Source: Methylophilaceae bacterium UBA5127 (GTDB taxonomy: Bacteria; Pseudomonadota; Gammaproteobacteria; Burkholderiales; Methylophilaceae). Taken from it: a stretch of 11,242 bases of DNA. Location: contig DHYP01000028.1 in NCBI GenBank assembly GCA_002414145.1, positions 51,451 to 62,692 on the forward strand, read 5' to 3'. The position numbers and the translations under genes were made by a program. The notes beneath the pieces were generated by a model that was not told the DNA's origin, ran no database searches, and worked only from the letters and a program-made list of their open reading frames with translations. Below, piece by piece: positions 1 through 7,765 of the stretch. Every line of letters starts with the position of its first letter. Positions within the stretch are counted from its first letter, which is position 1.

Positions 1-1986
1 GTCTTCATAACCTACATAGCCAGGAGGCGCACCAATCATACGCGCAACAGAGTGTTTTTCCATAAACTCACTCATGTCGATACGAATTAGGTGATCTTCT
101 GAATCAAACAGGAAGCCCGCCAAAGCTTTACATAACTCAGTCTTACCGACACCCGTTGGACCTAAAAACAAAAAGCTACCATATGGACGGTTTGGATCAC
201 CCAAGCCAGAACGTGAACGACGAATAGCATCGGACACCAAGCGCACCGCTTCATCCTGGCCGACAACGCGTTCATGCAGTTTACTTTCCATGGTAAGCAA
301 TTTATCACGCTCACCCGTCATCATTTTGCTCACAGGGATACCCGTCGCGCGGCTGACCACTTCAGCGATTTCATCAGCGCCTACTTCAGTACGTAGCATT
401 CTGTGTTTAACTTCACTACCAGATTCTTCAGCTTTAGAGGCTTGCTTCATTTGTGCTTCTAATTGCGGCAATTTGCCATATTGCAACTCAGAAACTTTTT
501 GCCATTCACCTTTACGTGTGGCTTCTTCCATCTGTTGCTTGATTTTTTCAATCTCTTCTTTAATATGCGCAGAACCTTGCACCGCCGCTTTTTCGGCTTT
601 CCAGATTTCTTCTAAATCTGCATATTCTTTTTCGAGCTTGGTGATTTCTTCTTCGATCAACTCAAAACGTTTTTTACTACCTTCGTCTTTTTCACGGCGC
701 ACTGCTTCACGCTCAATTTTGAGTTGAATCAAACGCCTATCCAGCTTATCCATCACTTCTGGTTTAGAGTCGATTTCCATTTTGATACGGCTTGCAGCTT
801 CATCAATCAAATCAATCGCTTTGTCTGGCAAAAAGCGGTCGGTAATATAGCGGTGCGACAACTCCGCCGCTGCTACAATCGCAGGGTCAGTGATTTCTAC
901 ACCATGATGCAATTCATATTTTTCTTGCAGGCCGCGTAAAATCGCGATGGTGGCCTCCACGGTTGGCTCATCCACCAGTACTTTTTGAAAACGGCGCTCT
1001 AATGCGGCATCTTTTTCAATGTATTTACGGTACTCATCTAAGGTAGTCGCACCTACGCAATGTAACTCACCACGTGCCAAGGCAGGTTTAAGCATATTGC
1101 CTGCATCCATGGCGCCTTCAGCTTTACCAGCGCCCACCATGGTGTGAATTTCATCAATAAATACAATGGTTTGACCTTCATCTTGTGCCAATTCTTTCAA
1201 CACCGCTTTCAAGCGCTCTTCAAATTCACCACGGTATTTTGCCCCCGCTAACAAAGCAGCCATGTCTAAACTCAACACTTTCTTGTTTTTGAGTGAATCG
1301 GGCACTTCGCCATTGACAATACGTTGCGCCAGACCTTCGACAATTGCAGTTTTACCTACACCAGGCTCACCAATTAATACAGGGTTGTTTTTTGTGCGAC
1401 GTTGTAATACTTGAATCGCGCGGCGAATCTCATCATCACGCCCAATAACAGGGTCTAGCTTGCCCATGCGTGCACGCTCGGTTAAATCCAGCGTGTATTT
1501 TTTGAGTGCTTCACGCTGCCCTTCAGCCTCCTGACTGTTGACATTTTCATTGCCACGCACTGCTTGTATGGCTGTTTCCAGTGCTGTTTTGCTTAAGCCA
1601 TTCGCTTTAAGTAATTTTGCAGCTTCGCCTTTATCGTCTGCCAAGGCGAGCAAAAACATTTCGCTGGCAATATAAGCATCATTACGCTTTTGTGCGAGCT
1701 TATCCGTCACATTCAGCAAATTATTCAAATCACGTGAAATCGCAACATCGCCATTGCTTTCCGAAGCTTTAGGTAGATTACTCAACGCGGTGCTCAGGCT
1801 ATTCTTAAGCGGGTTCACTTGCACACCTGCGCGCGACAATAAAGCAGTAGTGCTGCCATCTTCTTGATTAAGCATGGCAAGCAGTAAATGTTGTGGTTCT
1901 ATGACTGGATTATCCGCACCCAGTGCTAGGCTTTGGGCATCGGCTAACGCCTGTTGAAATTTGGTAGTGAGTTTATCAAAACGCAT
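1..1986 (-). CDS. clpB: ATP-dependent disaggregase ClpB (Hsp100), partial, C-terminus off the left edge
   Basis: ClpB is the cytoplasmic AAA+ disaggregase that works with DnaK/DnaJ/GrpE to pull polypeptides out of heat-induced aggregates. The frame is open from the ATG at 1986 to position 1, giving 662 codons of a family usually near 860, so about 200 residues of the second ATPase and C-terminal domain lie outside. Visible in order: N-terminal double Clp-N domain (about 1-145, starting [14 protein letters not shown]); first AAA+ domain with Walker A GEPGVGKT at 206-213, Walker B VFIDEIH near 275 and an intact arginine-finger region (AALERRF); the long charged coiled-coil middle domain (about 410-530) that separates ClpB from ClpA/ClpC; and second Walker A GPTGVGKT at about 607-614. 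The last residues read GYVGYED, inside the second ATPase. The start is supported by AGGAG six bases upstream. No frameshift or lost motif is seen. Identification is secure. Confidence 0.97.
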   Translation of the reverse strand, partial: MRFDKLTTKFQQALADAQSLALGADNPVIEPQHLLLAMLNQEDGSTTALLSRAGVQVNPLKNSLSTALSNLPKASESNGDVAISRDLNNLLNVTDKLAQKRNDAYIASEMFLLALADDKGEAAKLLKANGLSKTALETAIQAVRGNENVNSQEAEGQREALKKYTLDLTERARMGKLDPVIGRDDEIRRAIQVLQRRTKNNPVLIGEPGVGKTAIVEGLAQRIVNGEVPDSLKNKKVLSLDMAALLAGAKYRGEFEERLKAVLKELAQDEGQTIVFIDEIHTMVGAGKAEGAMDAGNMLKPALARGELHCVGATTLDEYRKYIEKDAALERRFQKVLVDEPTVEATIAILRGLQEKYELHHGVEITDPAIVAAAELSHRYITDRFLPDKAIDLIDEAASRIKMEIDSKPEVMDKLDRRLIQLKIEREAVRREKDEGSKKRFELIEEEITKLEKEYADLEEIWKAEKAAVQGSAHIKEEIEKIKQQMEEATRKGEWQKVSELQYGKLPQLEAQMKQASKAEESGSEVKHRMLRTEVGADEIAEVVSRATGIPVSKMMTGERDKLLTMESKLHERVVGQDEAVRLVSDAIRRSRSGLGDPNRPYGSFLFLGPTGVGKTELCKALAGFLFDSEDHLIRIDMSEFMEKHSVARMIGAPPGYVGYED

Positions 1987-1992
1987 GGAAGA

Positions 1993-1997
1993 CTCCT
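1993..1997 (-). promoter_or_regulatory. Shine-Dalgarno site of clpB
   Basis: AGGAG on the minus strand ends six bases before the ATG at 1986. This fixes the clpB start and agrees with the conserved N-terminus. Confidence 0.75.
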
Positions 1998-2022
1998 GAT
2001 AAAAAACAATTAAGTTATTTAT

Positions 2023-2050
2023 ATAATGAGGCTGTTTTGATGGTTTTCAA
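2023..2050 (-). promoter_or_regulatory. Candidate sigma-32 (heat-shock) promoter of clpB
   Basis: On the minus strand, TTGAA (2050-2046) is followed after 14 nt by CCTCATTAT (2031-2023). This resembles the sigma-32 pattern CTTGAA, 13-15 nt, CCCCATnTA, and sits about 37 nt before the clpB start codon, where a heat-shock promoter of clpB is expected. The -10 half matches only partly, and TTGAAA-16-CATTAT can also be read as a modest sigma-70 promoter. Its position between two same-strand genes implies clpB can be transcribed independently of the propeller gene. Confidence 0.5.
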
Positions 2051-2059
2051 TAGTAAAAA

Positions 2060-3253
2060 TTAATCTGTCATTGGAATCAATTTAAAGCCCTCTATACCAG
2101 TATTGACCGCTACATACACTTTTGCTTTGATTTCAATCAACTGAGGATAATCCACTTTGTCATTGACGCTTAAAATACGTTGTGCCGACGACCATTGTTT
2201 GCCTCCATCCAAAGAGCGCATGCTATAGATCTCTGACTGACCTGAAACAGTTTCACGCCACACCAGCCAAACCTGATCACCAAGGCTATAGATGGCAGGG
2301 TGCCCCGCATTGTTTTTCATATTGCCAAATTTTTTAGGGGGCGAAGTCACCCATGCTTCCCCATCCATACGTGCAACCATGAGGCTAGGCGTTTCTCCTG
2401 CGCCATCAAAATAGGCCATGTGATAGCCAAACCCTTGCCCATAAGCCAGTGCGCCACCATGATGCGGGCAGCCATCAATCTGCCAATGTCCATAGCTAGC
2501 GCGCACGATGGCAGGTGCCTTATTGTCTGGCGTGATTTCGGCTATGGCATGGTCACGCTCGCTACCAGCAAATACATGGCGCCACATCGCGACTACCGTC
2601 CCATCTGGCTTATTAGTGAGCGCAATACGACAACACTCGCAACTGCTATCTGCCAGCTTTTTTTCTGGTTCAAAACTTTTGCCCTGATTATTGGAGACTG
2701 CATAATAAATCGCTGCACCATCATACGGCTTACCTGCTGCTTTAGCTGCGACTAAGTCACGTTTATCTACCCAAGCCACTGTCATTTTGCCATCAGGTGC
2801 CAGATTAAGCGCATCAAAGCGATGGGTGATTTCTGCACGATCTTGATGCACAATATAAGGCGTATCAAAGCTTTTACCACCATTCACAGAACGTGCAAAC
2901 CAAATATAGCCTGCATATGGTTTTTTTAACGATTCTGTCCAAGTCACATAAATATTGCCTTCTTTTGAAACTGCGATTTTAGGTCTGGCTTCACCTTCTG
3001 CTGCAATTTTCATCGGTTTTATGTTGACACTGACTGCTGCTGTAAACGTTTTGCCTAAATCAACACTGCTATCGACCCACACAACACCCTCTTTTACACT
3101 GGCACGCCATAGCCTACCTGCTTGATCCGCCGCCAGACTAATTGCCAACTGATCAGATTGCTGAAGGGTGTGTGCTTCATGTGCATGAGATGCAATCCCC
3201 ATCAATAACAAAGCACTCACAATCCACAAAATTACATTTTTAAAGCGCAACAT
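2060..3253 (-). CDS. Secreted BNR/Asp-box beta-propeller protein ('exo-alpha-sialidase'-like) with Cys/His motifs
   Basis: This is a predicted exported six-bladed-propeller-type protein of about 397 residues. Four Asp-box-like turns (pattern SxDxGxxW/F) are visible: SVDLGKTF, SVNGGKSF, SNNQGKSF and SLDGGKQW, at about residues 63-70, 122-129, 187-194 and 347-354. The N-terminus MLRFKNVILWIVSALLLMGIASHA is a clear Sec signal peptide, probably cleaved before HEAH. I choose the ATG at 3253 because GGAG lies five bases upstream; the frame extends to an ATG at 3271 that has no ribosome site. The FRIP motif of true sialidases is not seen, so sialidase activity is not supported. CECC (2641-2630) and GCPHHGG (about 2473-2453), plus His residues at the mature N-terminus, suggest metal binding or a disulfide/heme-type role in the periplasm; this is inference. 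It lies upstream of clpB on the same strand, 73 nt away, and is divergent from the c-di-GMP operon. Fold assignment is good, function unknown. Confidence 0.8.
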   Translation of the reverse strand: MLRFKNVILWIVSALLLMGIASHAHEAHTLQQSDQLAISLAADQAGRLWRASVKEGVVWVDSSVDLGKTFTAAVSVNIKPMKIAAEGEARPKIAVSKEGNIYVTWTESLKKPYAGYIWFARSVNGGKSFDTPYIVHQDRAEITHRFDALNLAPDGKMTVAWVDKRDLVAAKAAGKPYDGAAIYYAVSNNQGKSFEPEKKLADSSCECCRIALTNKPDGTVVAMWRHVFAGSERDHAIAEITPDNKAPAIVRASYGHWQIDGCPHHGGALAYGQGFGYHMAYFDGAGETPSLMVARMDGEAWVTSPPKKFGNMKNNAGHPAIYSLGDQVWLVWRETVSGQSEIYSMRSLDGGKQWSSAQRILSVNDKVDYPQLIEIKAKVYVAVNTGIEGFKLIPMTD

Positions 3254-3258
3254 CATTA

Positions 3259-3262
3259 CTCC
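3259..3262 (-). promoter_or_regulatory. Shine-Dalgarno site deciding the propeller gene start
   Basis: GGAG on the minus strand is five bases upstream of the ATG at 3253 and two bases upstream of the ATG at 3256. The longer-frame ATGs at 3271 and 3268 have no comparable site, so translation most likely starts at 3253. Confidence 0.55.
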
Positions 3263-3394
3263 ATTCATCATGGTTCAGGCGTCATTTGCCTCAGCCTTTA
3301 GTCAGCAATTTTTTCCAAAAATTTCCTAAAGTTAAGCGCAATCTATGCCGATAAGCTTAATAACCAGTTTAACAAAAACAGCCATAATCTCTAC

Positions 3395-3410
3395 CCTATT
3401 TTTAAATAGG
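3395..3410. repeat. 16-bp palindrome CCTATTT-TT-AAATAGG, possible operator
   Basis: CCTATTT (3395-3401) and AAATAGG (3404-3410) are perfect inverted repeats around a 2-nt centre. It lies about 40 nt before the preferred GTG start of the GGDEF-EAL gene and just downstream of a possible CATAAT -10, a typical place for a dimeric repressor site. No follow-on T-run marks it as a terminator, and I recognise no specific regulator for it. Confidence 0.4.
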
Positions 3411-3433
3411 CTGATGGATATGGCATGTAGCTT

Positions 3434-3440
3434 AAGGAAG
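3434..3440 (+). promoter_or_regulatory. Shine-Dalgarno site pointing to a GTG start at 3450
   Basis: AAGGAAG lies nine bases upstream of the in-frame GTG at 3450. The longest-frame ATG at 3345 has no recognisable Shine-Dalgarno sequence, and the ATGs at 3414 and 3420 have only a weak AGG. Confidence 0.5.
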
Positions 3441-3449
3441 TATATTTCT

Positions 3450-6400
3450 GTGCAGTACAAGAAACCCAAACTACAATCAGCAAAATCGAAGCCAAATCAA
3501 GTGATCCCTGATTTAGGCGACGATGTGACTCCTTGGCTTATATTAGACGCATTGGAAAATGTGGCCATTTTCACGCTCGATGAAAATGATGACGTCAGCT
3601 ATGCCAACCAGCTTGCCCGCAAAACGTTCCAACTGACTTTTAATCCAATTGAAAAACATTTTGGTAGACTTCCCACTGCAATTCATCAGCATATTCAAAC
3701 GGAAATCAGCAAGCTACATTCAGAATTTACCTTGCAATACGCATACGGCAGTGAGTTGCGCACACTGAAATCATTTGTCATTGTCAATACAGACACCAAA
3801 AACCACGCCTACCAAAAACTATTTTATATGTATGACAACGCAAGCCAAGTGCATACAGAGGCCAAGTTGCGTGAGACCGAATCGATATTGCAGACGCTTA
3901 TCAATACGAGCCCAGATTACATTTGTATTAAAGATGGCAATAATCGCTGGTTAAAGGCAAATCAAAAGCTATTAAATCTCTTCCAAATTAAAACCGATGA
4001 ATATGCGTATCGGTCGACGCATGAGCTTGCAACAACCATACACCCTGTATTTAAAGCAGCTTTTGAGTACTCCGAAAAATCGGATGAAATCACATGGCAG
4101 ACTCAAAAACCATACCGCAACGAGGAAATCATTTATCTGCCTCAAGGCTCTGGAAAAATTTTAGACGTTACCAAAACAGCATGTTTCAGTGATGAAACGA
4201 TTCGCGAACATTTAGTCATGTATGCACGAGATGTAAGCGAGCATAAGTTTATCGAAAACCAGTTACAGAACCGCAGTGCTATTTTGGATGCCTTGATTTC
4301 TTGTGATTGGCTATTACATTCTGCGGATTCTTGGCACACTGTTGCCAGCGCAGTCATACAACAATCTTGCTTGGCATTACGCTTTACGCGCGGTGCCATT
4401 TTAAAATTTTTAACGCCCAGCAGCCAAAAAAATCCTAGTGCTAAGATTTTATATGAATGGTCTATTGCTGGATTTGTGAATCCCAGCCGCAATTTGGAAT
4501 CCATCAACTTTAATGATGCGCGCTTAATCCGTTGGAAAGAAATCTTAGAAAATGGCAACCCCGTTTTTTGTGAAATCAACGACTTACCTCCAGACGAACG
4601 CGCATTATTAAAACAGCACGACACCACGTGTATTGCCATTGTGCCGCTATTTGTCGACAAAATGTGGTGGGGCAATATCATTATTGAGCGTTGCTATGAT
4701 TCTGAAAAAACCACATCGCAAGAGCTAGGCTCACTGATGGCAATTGGCAGATCACTCAGTGTAGCCATACAACGTGAACATACTGGCAAAAATCTTAACC
4801 TCGCTGAAATTGCATTTGATAGCGCCAGTGAAGGCATCATGATTATGGATACCAATGGCAACATTATTGGTATTAATAAAGGGTTCTCCGCCATCACAGG
4901 TTATAGTGAAGAAGAAACCTTAGGTGTGCTGCCACTCATTTTTCAGATGGGAAAACATGCGCTTTGGAACGCACTTTCCAAAGAGGGAAGATGGTCTGGC
5001 GAACTGACCAACTATCGTAAAAATGGTGAGCAATATAATGAATGGCTCAACATTACTGTCGTTAAAAACAAAGATCATCAAACGACAAACTATGTGGGAG
5101 TGTTTTCTGACATCACAGAAATTAAGCGCTCTCAAGATAAACTATACGACTTGGTCAATCACGACCCGTTGACTGGACTACCAAACAGACGCTTACTCAA
5201 CGAGCTATTTGAGCAAGCAATTAAACGCGCGCAACGTGAAGAACGATTGATTGCCGTGTTATTTATCGACATTGATCGATTCAAATCCATTAACGATAGC
5301 TTAGGGCATCTTGCTGGCGACAAACTGCTGTACGCCGTATCTAGAAGGATCAAAAACACCATCCGCGATTCTGATGTGGTGGGTCGGTTGGGTGGGGATG
5401 AGTTCTTAGTCATCATGGATTCAATTCAAAGCACTGAGCATGCCGCTGAAAAATCTCAAAAAATCATTCATGCGCTACAGTCAGAATTTTTAATTGATGA
5501 TAAAGAGCTGTTCATTACTGTCAGCATCGGCATTTCGATTTTTCCGCAAGACGGTACAAACGTGGATAGCATGATTAAAGCTTCTGATATTGCGATGTAT
5601 CACGTTAAAAATAAGGGTAAAAATAACTTCTGTTTTTACTCCAAAGAGTTAAGTAAGAATGTGGAAGAACGCTTCACGATTGAAAATCAATTGAGGCGTG
5701 CACTCGAGCGCAAACAATTTGAAATTTATTATCAACCACAAGTCTCATTGCCCAATAGAAGAATTATCGGGGCAGAAGCATTGATTCGATGGAATCATCC
5801 AGAATTAGGCATCGTCTCTCCTGCAAAATTTATTCCTCTTGCAGAAGAAACTGGCATTATTTTACATATCGGTGAGTGGGCACTCACACAAGCGGCAATG
5901 CATGCCAAATCATGGATTAATGAATCAAGCGATCTAAAAAGCATTGCTGTTAACGTCTCTGGCGTACAGATCATGCAAAGTAACTTCGCTGATACGGTTT
6001 ATGGCATTTTGCTCGAAACTGATTGTGATCCCGCGTTACTTGAGCTCGAAATCACAGAGAGCACTGTCATGCAAAATACGCAGCATGTGATTAACACTTT
6101 TGATCAAATCAAGAACATGGGCGTACGTTTGGCTATTGATGACTTTGGCACAGGTTACTCGTCTTTATCCAATCTAAAACGCTTACCACTAGACACATTA
6201 AAAATTGACCGCTCATTTATACAAGACTTACCGCACGACGTAGATGATGCGGCTATTGCAAGCGCAATCTATGCGATGGCTTGTAGCCTTGGCTTCTCCG
6301 TCATCGCAGAGGGTGTCGAAACTGCTGAGCAAGAACAGTTTTTAAAACAAATGGGATGCACTGAGGCACAAGGATATCTATATAGCAAGCCTGTGACTGC

Positions 6401-6455
6401 TTCAGAATTTATCGAGCTATTGAAAGCACAAGCTAGTATCAAGGATGGCAAATAA
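3450..6455 (+). CDS. PAS-PAS-GAF-PAS-GGDEF-EAL cyclic-di-GMP synthase/phosphodiesterase
   Basis: This is a large cytoplasmic sensor protein carrying both a diguanylate cyclase and an EAL phosphodiesterase. Numbered from the GTG at 3450 (1001 residues): PAS about 30-115, PAS about 142-265, GAF about 275-445, PAS about 452-560 (with a typical C-terminal 'FSDITEIKRSQ' link), GGDEF domain about 565-725 and EAL domain about 745-990. The GGDEF active-site motif is exact (648-652), and the product-inhibition I-site RDSD sits five residues before it (639-642). The EAL domain keeps EAL (776-778), N835, E867, DDFGTG from 897, K918 and E954, so both halves look catalytically competent. No transmembrane segment is evident. 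An in-frame ATG at 3345 would add 35 residues, but only the GTG has a good ribosome site. The next gene follows directly, which implies co-transcription. The ligands of the PAS and GAF domains cannot be told from sequence. Confidence 0.93.
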   Translation: MQYKKPKLQSAKSKPNQVIPDLGDDVTPWLILDALENVAIFTLDENDDVSYANQLARKTFQLTFNPIEKHFGRLPTAIHQHIQTEISKLHSEFTLQYAYGSELRTLKSFVIVNTDTKNHAYQKLFYMYDNASQVHTEAKLRETESILQTLINTSPDYICIKDGNNRWLKANQKLLNLFQIKTDEYAYRSTHELATTIHPVFKAAFEYSEKSDEITWQTQKPYRNEEIIYLPQGSGKILDVTKTACFSDETIREHLVMYARDVSEHKFIENQLQNRSAILDALISCDWLLHSADSWHTVASAVIQQSCLALRFTRGAILKFLTPSSQKNPSAKILYEWSIAGFVNPSRNLESINFNDARLIRWKEILENGNPVFCEINDLPPDERALLKQHDTTCIAIVPLFVDKMWWGNIIIERCYDSEKTTSQELGSLMAIGRSLSVAIQREHTGKNLNLAEIAFDSASEGIMIMDTNGNIIGINKGFSAITGYSEEETLGVLPLIFQMGKHALWNALSKEGRWSGELTNYRKNGEQYNEWLNITVVKNKDHQTTNYVGVFSDITEIKRSQDKLYDLVNHDPLTGLPNRRLLNELFEQAIKRAQREERLIAVLFIDIDRFKSINDSLGHLAGDKLLYAVSRRIKNTIRDSDVVGRLGGDEFLVIMDSIQSTEHAAEKSQKIIHALQSEFLIDDKELFITVSIGISIFPQDGTNVDSMIKASDIAMYHVKNKGKNNFCFYSKELSKNVEERFTIENQLRRALERKQFEIYYQPQVSLPNRRIIGAEALIRWNHPELGIVSPAKFIPLAEETGIILHIGEWALTQAAMHAKSWINESSDLKSIAVNVSGVQIMQSNFADTVYGILLETDCDPALLELEITESTVMQNTQHVINTFDQIKNMGVRLAIDDFGTGYSSLSNLKRLPLDTLKIDRSFIQDLPHDVDDAAIASAIYAMACSLGFSVIAEGVETAEQEQFLKQMGCTEAQGYLYSKPVTASEFIELLKAQASIKDGK
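6441..6445 (+). promoter_or_regulatory. Shine-Dalgarno site inside the end of the GGDEF-EAL gene
   Basis: AAGGA lies 11 bases before the ATG at 6457 and touches the alternative ATG at 6445. It is buried in the last codons of the upstream gene, consistent with translational coupling and with 6457 as the start. Confidence 0.45.
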
Positions 6456-6456
6456 A

Positions 6457-7746
6457 ATGCAACAACATGCACACTTTATCGATATTAACCAGTTATGCGT
6501 TGGTCTATATATTCATTTGGATTTAGGCTGGTTGGATCATCCATTTACCTTGAGTAACTTCAAGATTCAAAATGACACGCAAATAGATAAAATCAAAAAA
6601 ATTGGCCTAAAAAAATTACGTTATGACCCTAATCGCAGTGACTGCACGCCATTATCGCTCACCCCAATCAAGAGCGATATTAATGTTGAGTTAGCCAAAC
6701 GTACCCATCAGGTGCCAACTAAAAAGTTTGAACATACGTTGCCAGAAGCCAAACAGGAAAGGCTCAAACAATTGCAGCATACGATTAGTCAAAACGAAAA
6801 GAAATTTGTTGAAACCAGTAACATTGTCAAAGACATTAACCTACACATTTTAACTGCACCCAAGAAATGTGTGCAGCAAGCCAAAACTATCGTGAGTGAT
6901 ATGGTCACGACGGCATTAATGGAAGGTGACATTGCGATTCATGCTCTGAATGGCCATCAATCAAGCGATTTACACTATCAGCATTCACTCAACGTGACAG
7001 TGCTAGCACTAATGCTAGCTAAGTCTATCGACATTTCTGAACACGAAACGCACTTGCTTGGAATGTCGGCCTTACTGCATGATATTGGTAAAGCGGAAAT
7101 TCATGAACATATCCTGATTAACAAAGACACTCTTGCAGGTAGTGAACTCACGCACTACCAAGAACACTCTGCAAAAGGTGCGCGCATGGCAACAGACGCA
7201 GGCTTGGATGCACGCATTGCAAAAGTATTGTTACACCATCATGAGTATGCCGATGGCTCAGGCTTCCCTCTAGGATTACATTCTAATGAGATCGACCTAC
7301 TTGCAAAAATTATTACCATTACCAACACTTATGACAATTTATGCAACCCGAGCAACCTATTTCATGCCAAAACACCGTACGAAGCTTTAGGCGTAATGTA
7401 CTCTCAACTACGCGCCAGATTTGATGAAGACTTACTCAAGCGTTTTATCAAATCACTTGGCATTTACCCGCCTGGTAGCATCGTCAAACTGTCAAACAGC
7501 CAGTACGCAACTGTTGTTTCTAGCAACCCTAACTACCCGTTGAGACCTTACATCAAGTTGCACAAACCTGATAGCGATCCATTTTCACCTACCATTCTGG
7601 ATTTACGTGAAGAGGCCACCATCAGCATTACTAACTGCCTAAGACCCAGCCAGCTGCCTCCTGAGGTATTAAGCTTTATCTCTCCACGTAAGAATGTGAG
7701 TTATTTTATTAGCCCAGACTCAGTACCAGAGGCTATCACTGCCTGA
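6457..7746 (+). CDS. HD-GYP domain cyclic-di-GMP phosphodiesterase with N-terminal DUF3391
   Basis: This is a predicted cytoplasmic phosphohydrolase of 429 residues. The first 120 or so residues match the DUF3391 domain found before HD-GYP domains (IDINQLCVGLYIHLDLGWLDHPF type opening). The HD-GYP domain spans about 140-330: H176 in HSLNV, the catalytic pair H208-D209 in LLHDIGKAEI, H237 in EHSAKG, and H261-H262-E263 followed by ADGSGFP at 265-271. The signature GYP is therefore GFP here. The aspartate normally found in the 'ADxYDAL' metal-ligand motif is N290 (ITNTYDNL). Similar variants may occur in related proteobacterial proteins, so activity is likely but not certain. The start at 6457 leaves one base after the upstream stop; the ATG at 6445 would overlap it by 11 nt. 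HD-GYP enzymes convert c-di-GMP to pGpG or GMP, complementing the upstream EAL domain. The gene ends 19 nt from the convergent TonB receptor gene. Confidence 0.9.
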   Translation: MQQHAHFIDINQLCVGLYIHLDLGWLDHPFTLSNFKIQNDTQIDKIKKIGLKKLRYDPNRSDCTPLSLTPIKSDINVELAKRTHQVPTKKFEHTLPEAKQERLKQLQHTISQNEKKFVETSNIVKDINLHILTAPKKCVQQAKTIVSDMVTTALMEGDIAIHALNGHQSSDLHYQHSLNVTVLALMLAKSIDISEHETHLLGMSALLHDIGKAEIHEHILINKDTLAGSELTHYQEHSAKGARMATDAGLDARIAKVLLHHHEYADGSGFPLGLHSNEIDLLAKIITITNTYDNLCNPSNLFHAKTPYEALGVMYSQLRARFDEDLLKRFIKSLGIYPPGSIVKLSNSQYATVVSSNPNYPLRPYIKLHKPDSDPFSPTILDLREEATISITNCLRPSQLPPEVLSFISPRKNVSYFISPDSVPEAITA

Positions 7747-7765
7747 TGCCGCAAACATTAAATCC
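7747..7765. other. 19-nt gap between convergent stop codons, no terminator seen
   Basis: The HD-GYP gene stops with TGA at 7746 and the opposing receptor gene with TAG at 7766. No GC-rich hairpin followed by T residues is visible in either direction here, so the two transcripts probably overlap at their 3' ends or use Rho. Confidence 0.6.

Larger units (their letters stand above)
3272..3449. other. Divergent intergenic/leader region between the propeller gene and the c-di-GMP operon
   Basis: This stretch separates two divergent genes if the plus-strand gene starts at the GTG at 3450. It is AT-rich and must contain both promoters. A possible plus-strand -10 is CATAAT at 3383-3388, but no convincing -35 is placed correctly. 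It also holds a short AT-rich inverted repeat (AATTTTT at 3307-3313, AAAAATT at 3317-3323) and a better palindrome at 3395-3410. The frame of the GGDEF-EAL gene is open through 3345-3449 with an ATG at 3345, so part of this region could be coding if that start is used. Confidence 0.45.

Noticed and set aside
290..939. Plus-strand open frames of 145 and 71 codons inside the clpB region
   Set aside because: They lie opposite the strongly conserved clpB frame and encode low-complexity Ser/Cys-rich sequence with no recognisable domain.
2300..2755. Plus-strand 151-codon frame opposite the propeller gene
   Set aside because: It overlaps the Asp-box and Cys/His coding region, and its protein looks like a shadow translation.
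2060..3253. True sialidase activity for the propeller protein
   Set aside because: Asp-boxes occur in many propeller proteins, and the FRIP motif and a convincing catalytic arginine triad are not seen.
3307..3323. AT-rich inverted repeat AATTTTT/AAAAATT in the divergent region
   Set aside because: Only A and T runs form the arms, so chance occurrence in AT-rich intergenic DNA is likely.
4142..5416. Minus-strand open frames of 67-179 codons opposite the GGDEF-EAL gene
   Set aside because: They are antisense to conserved GAF, PAS and GGDEF coding sequence and have no domain, signal peptide or ribosome site of note.
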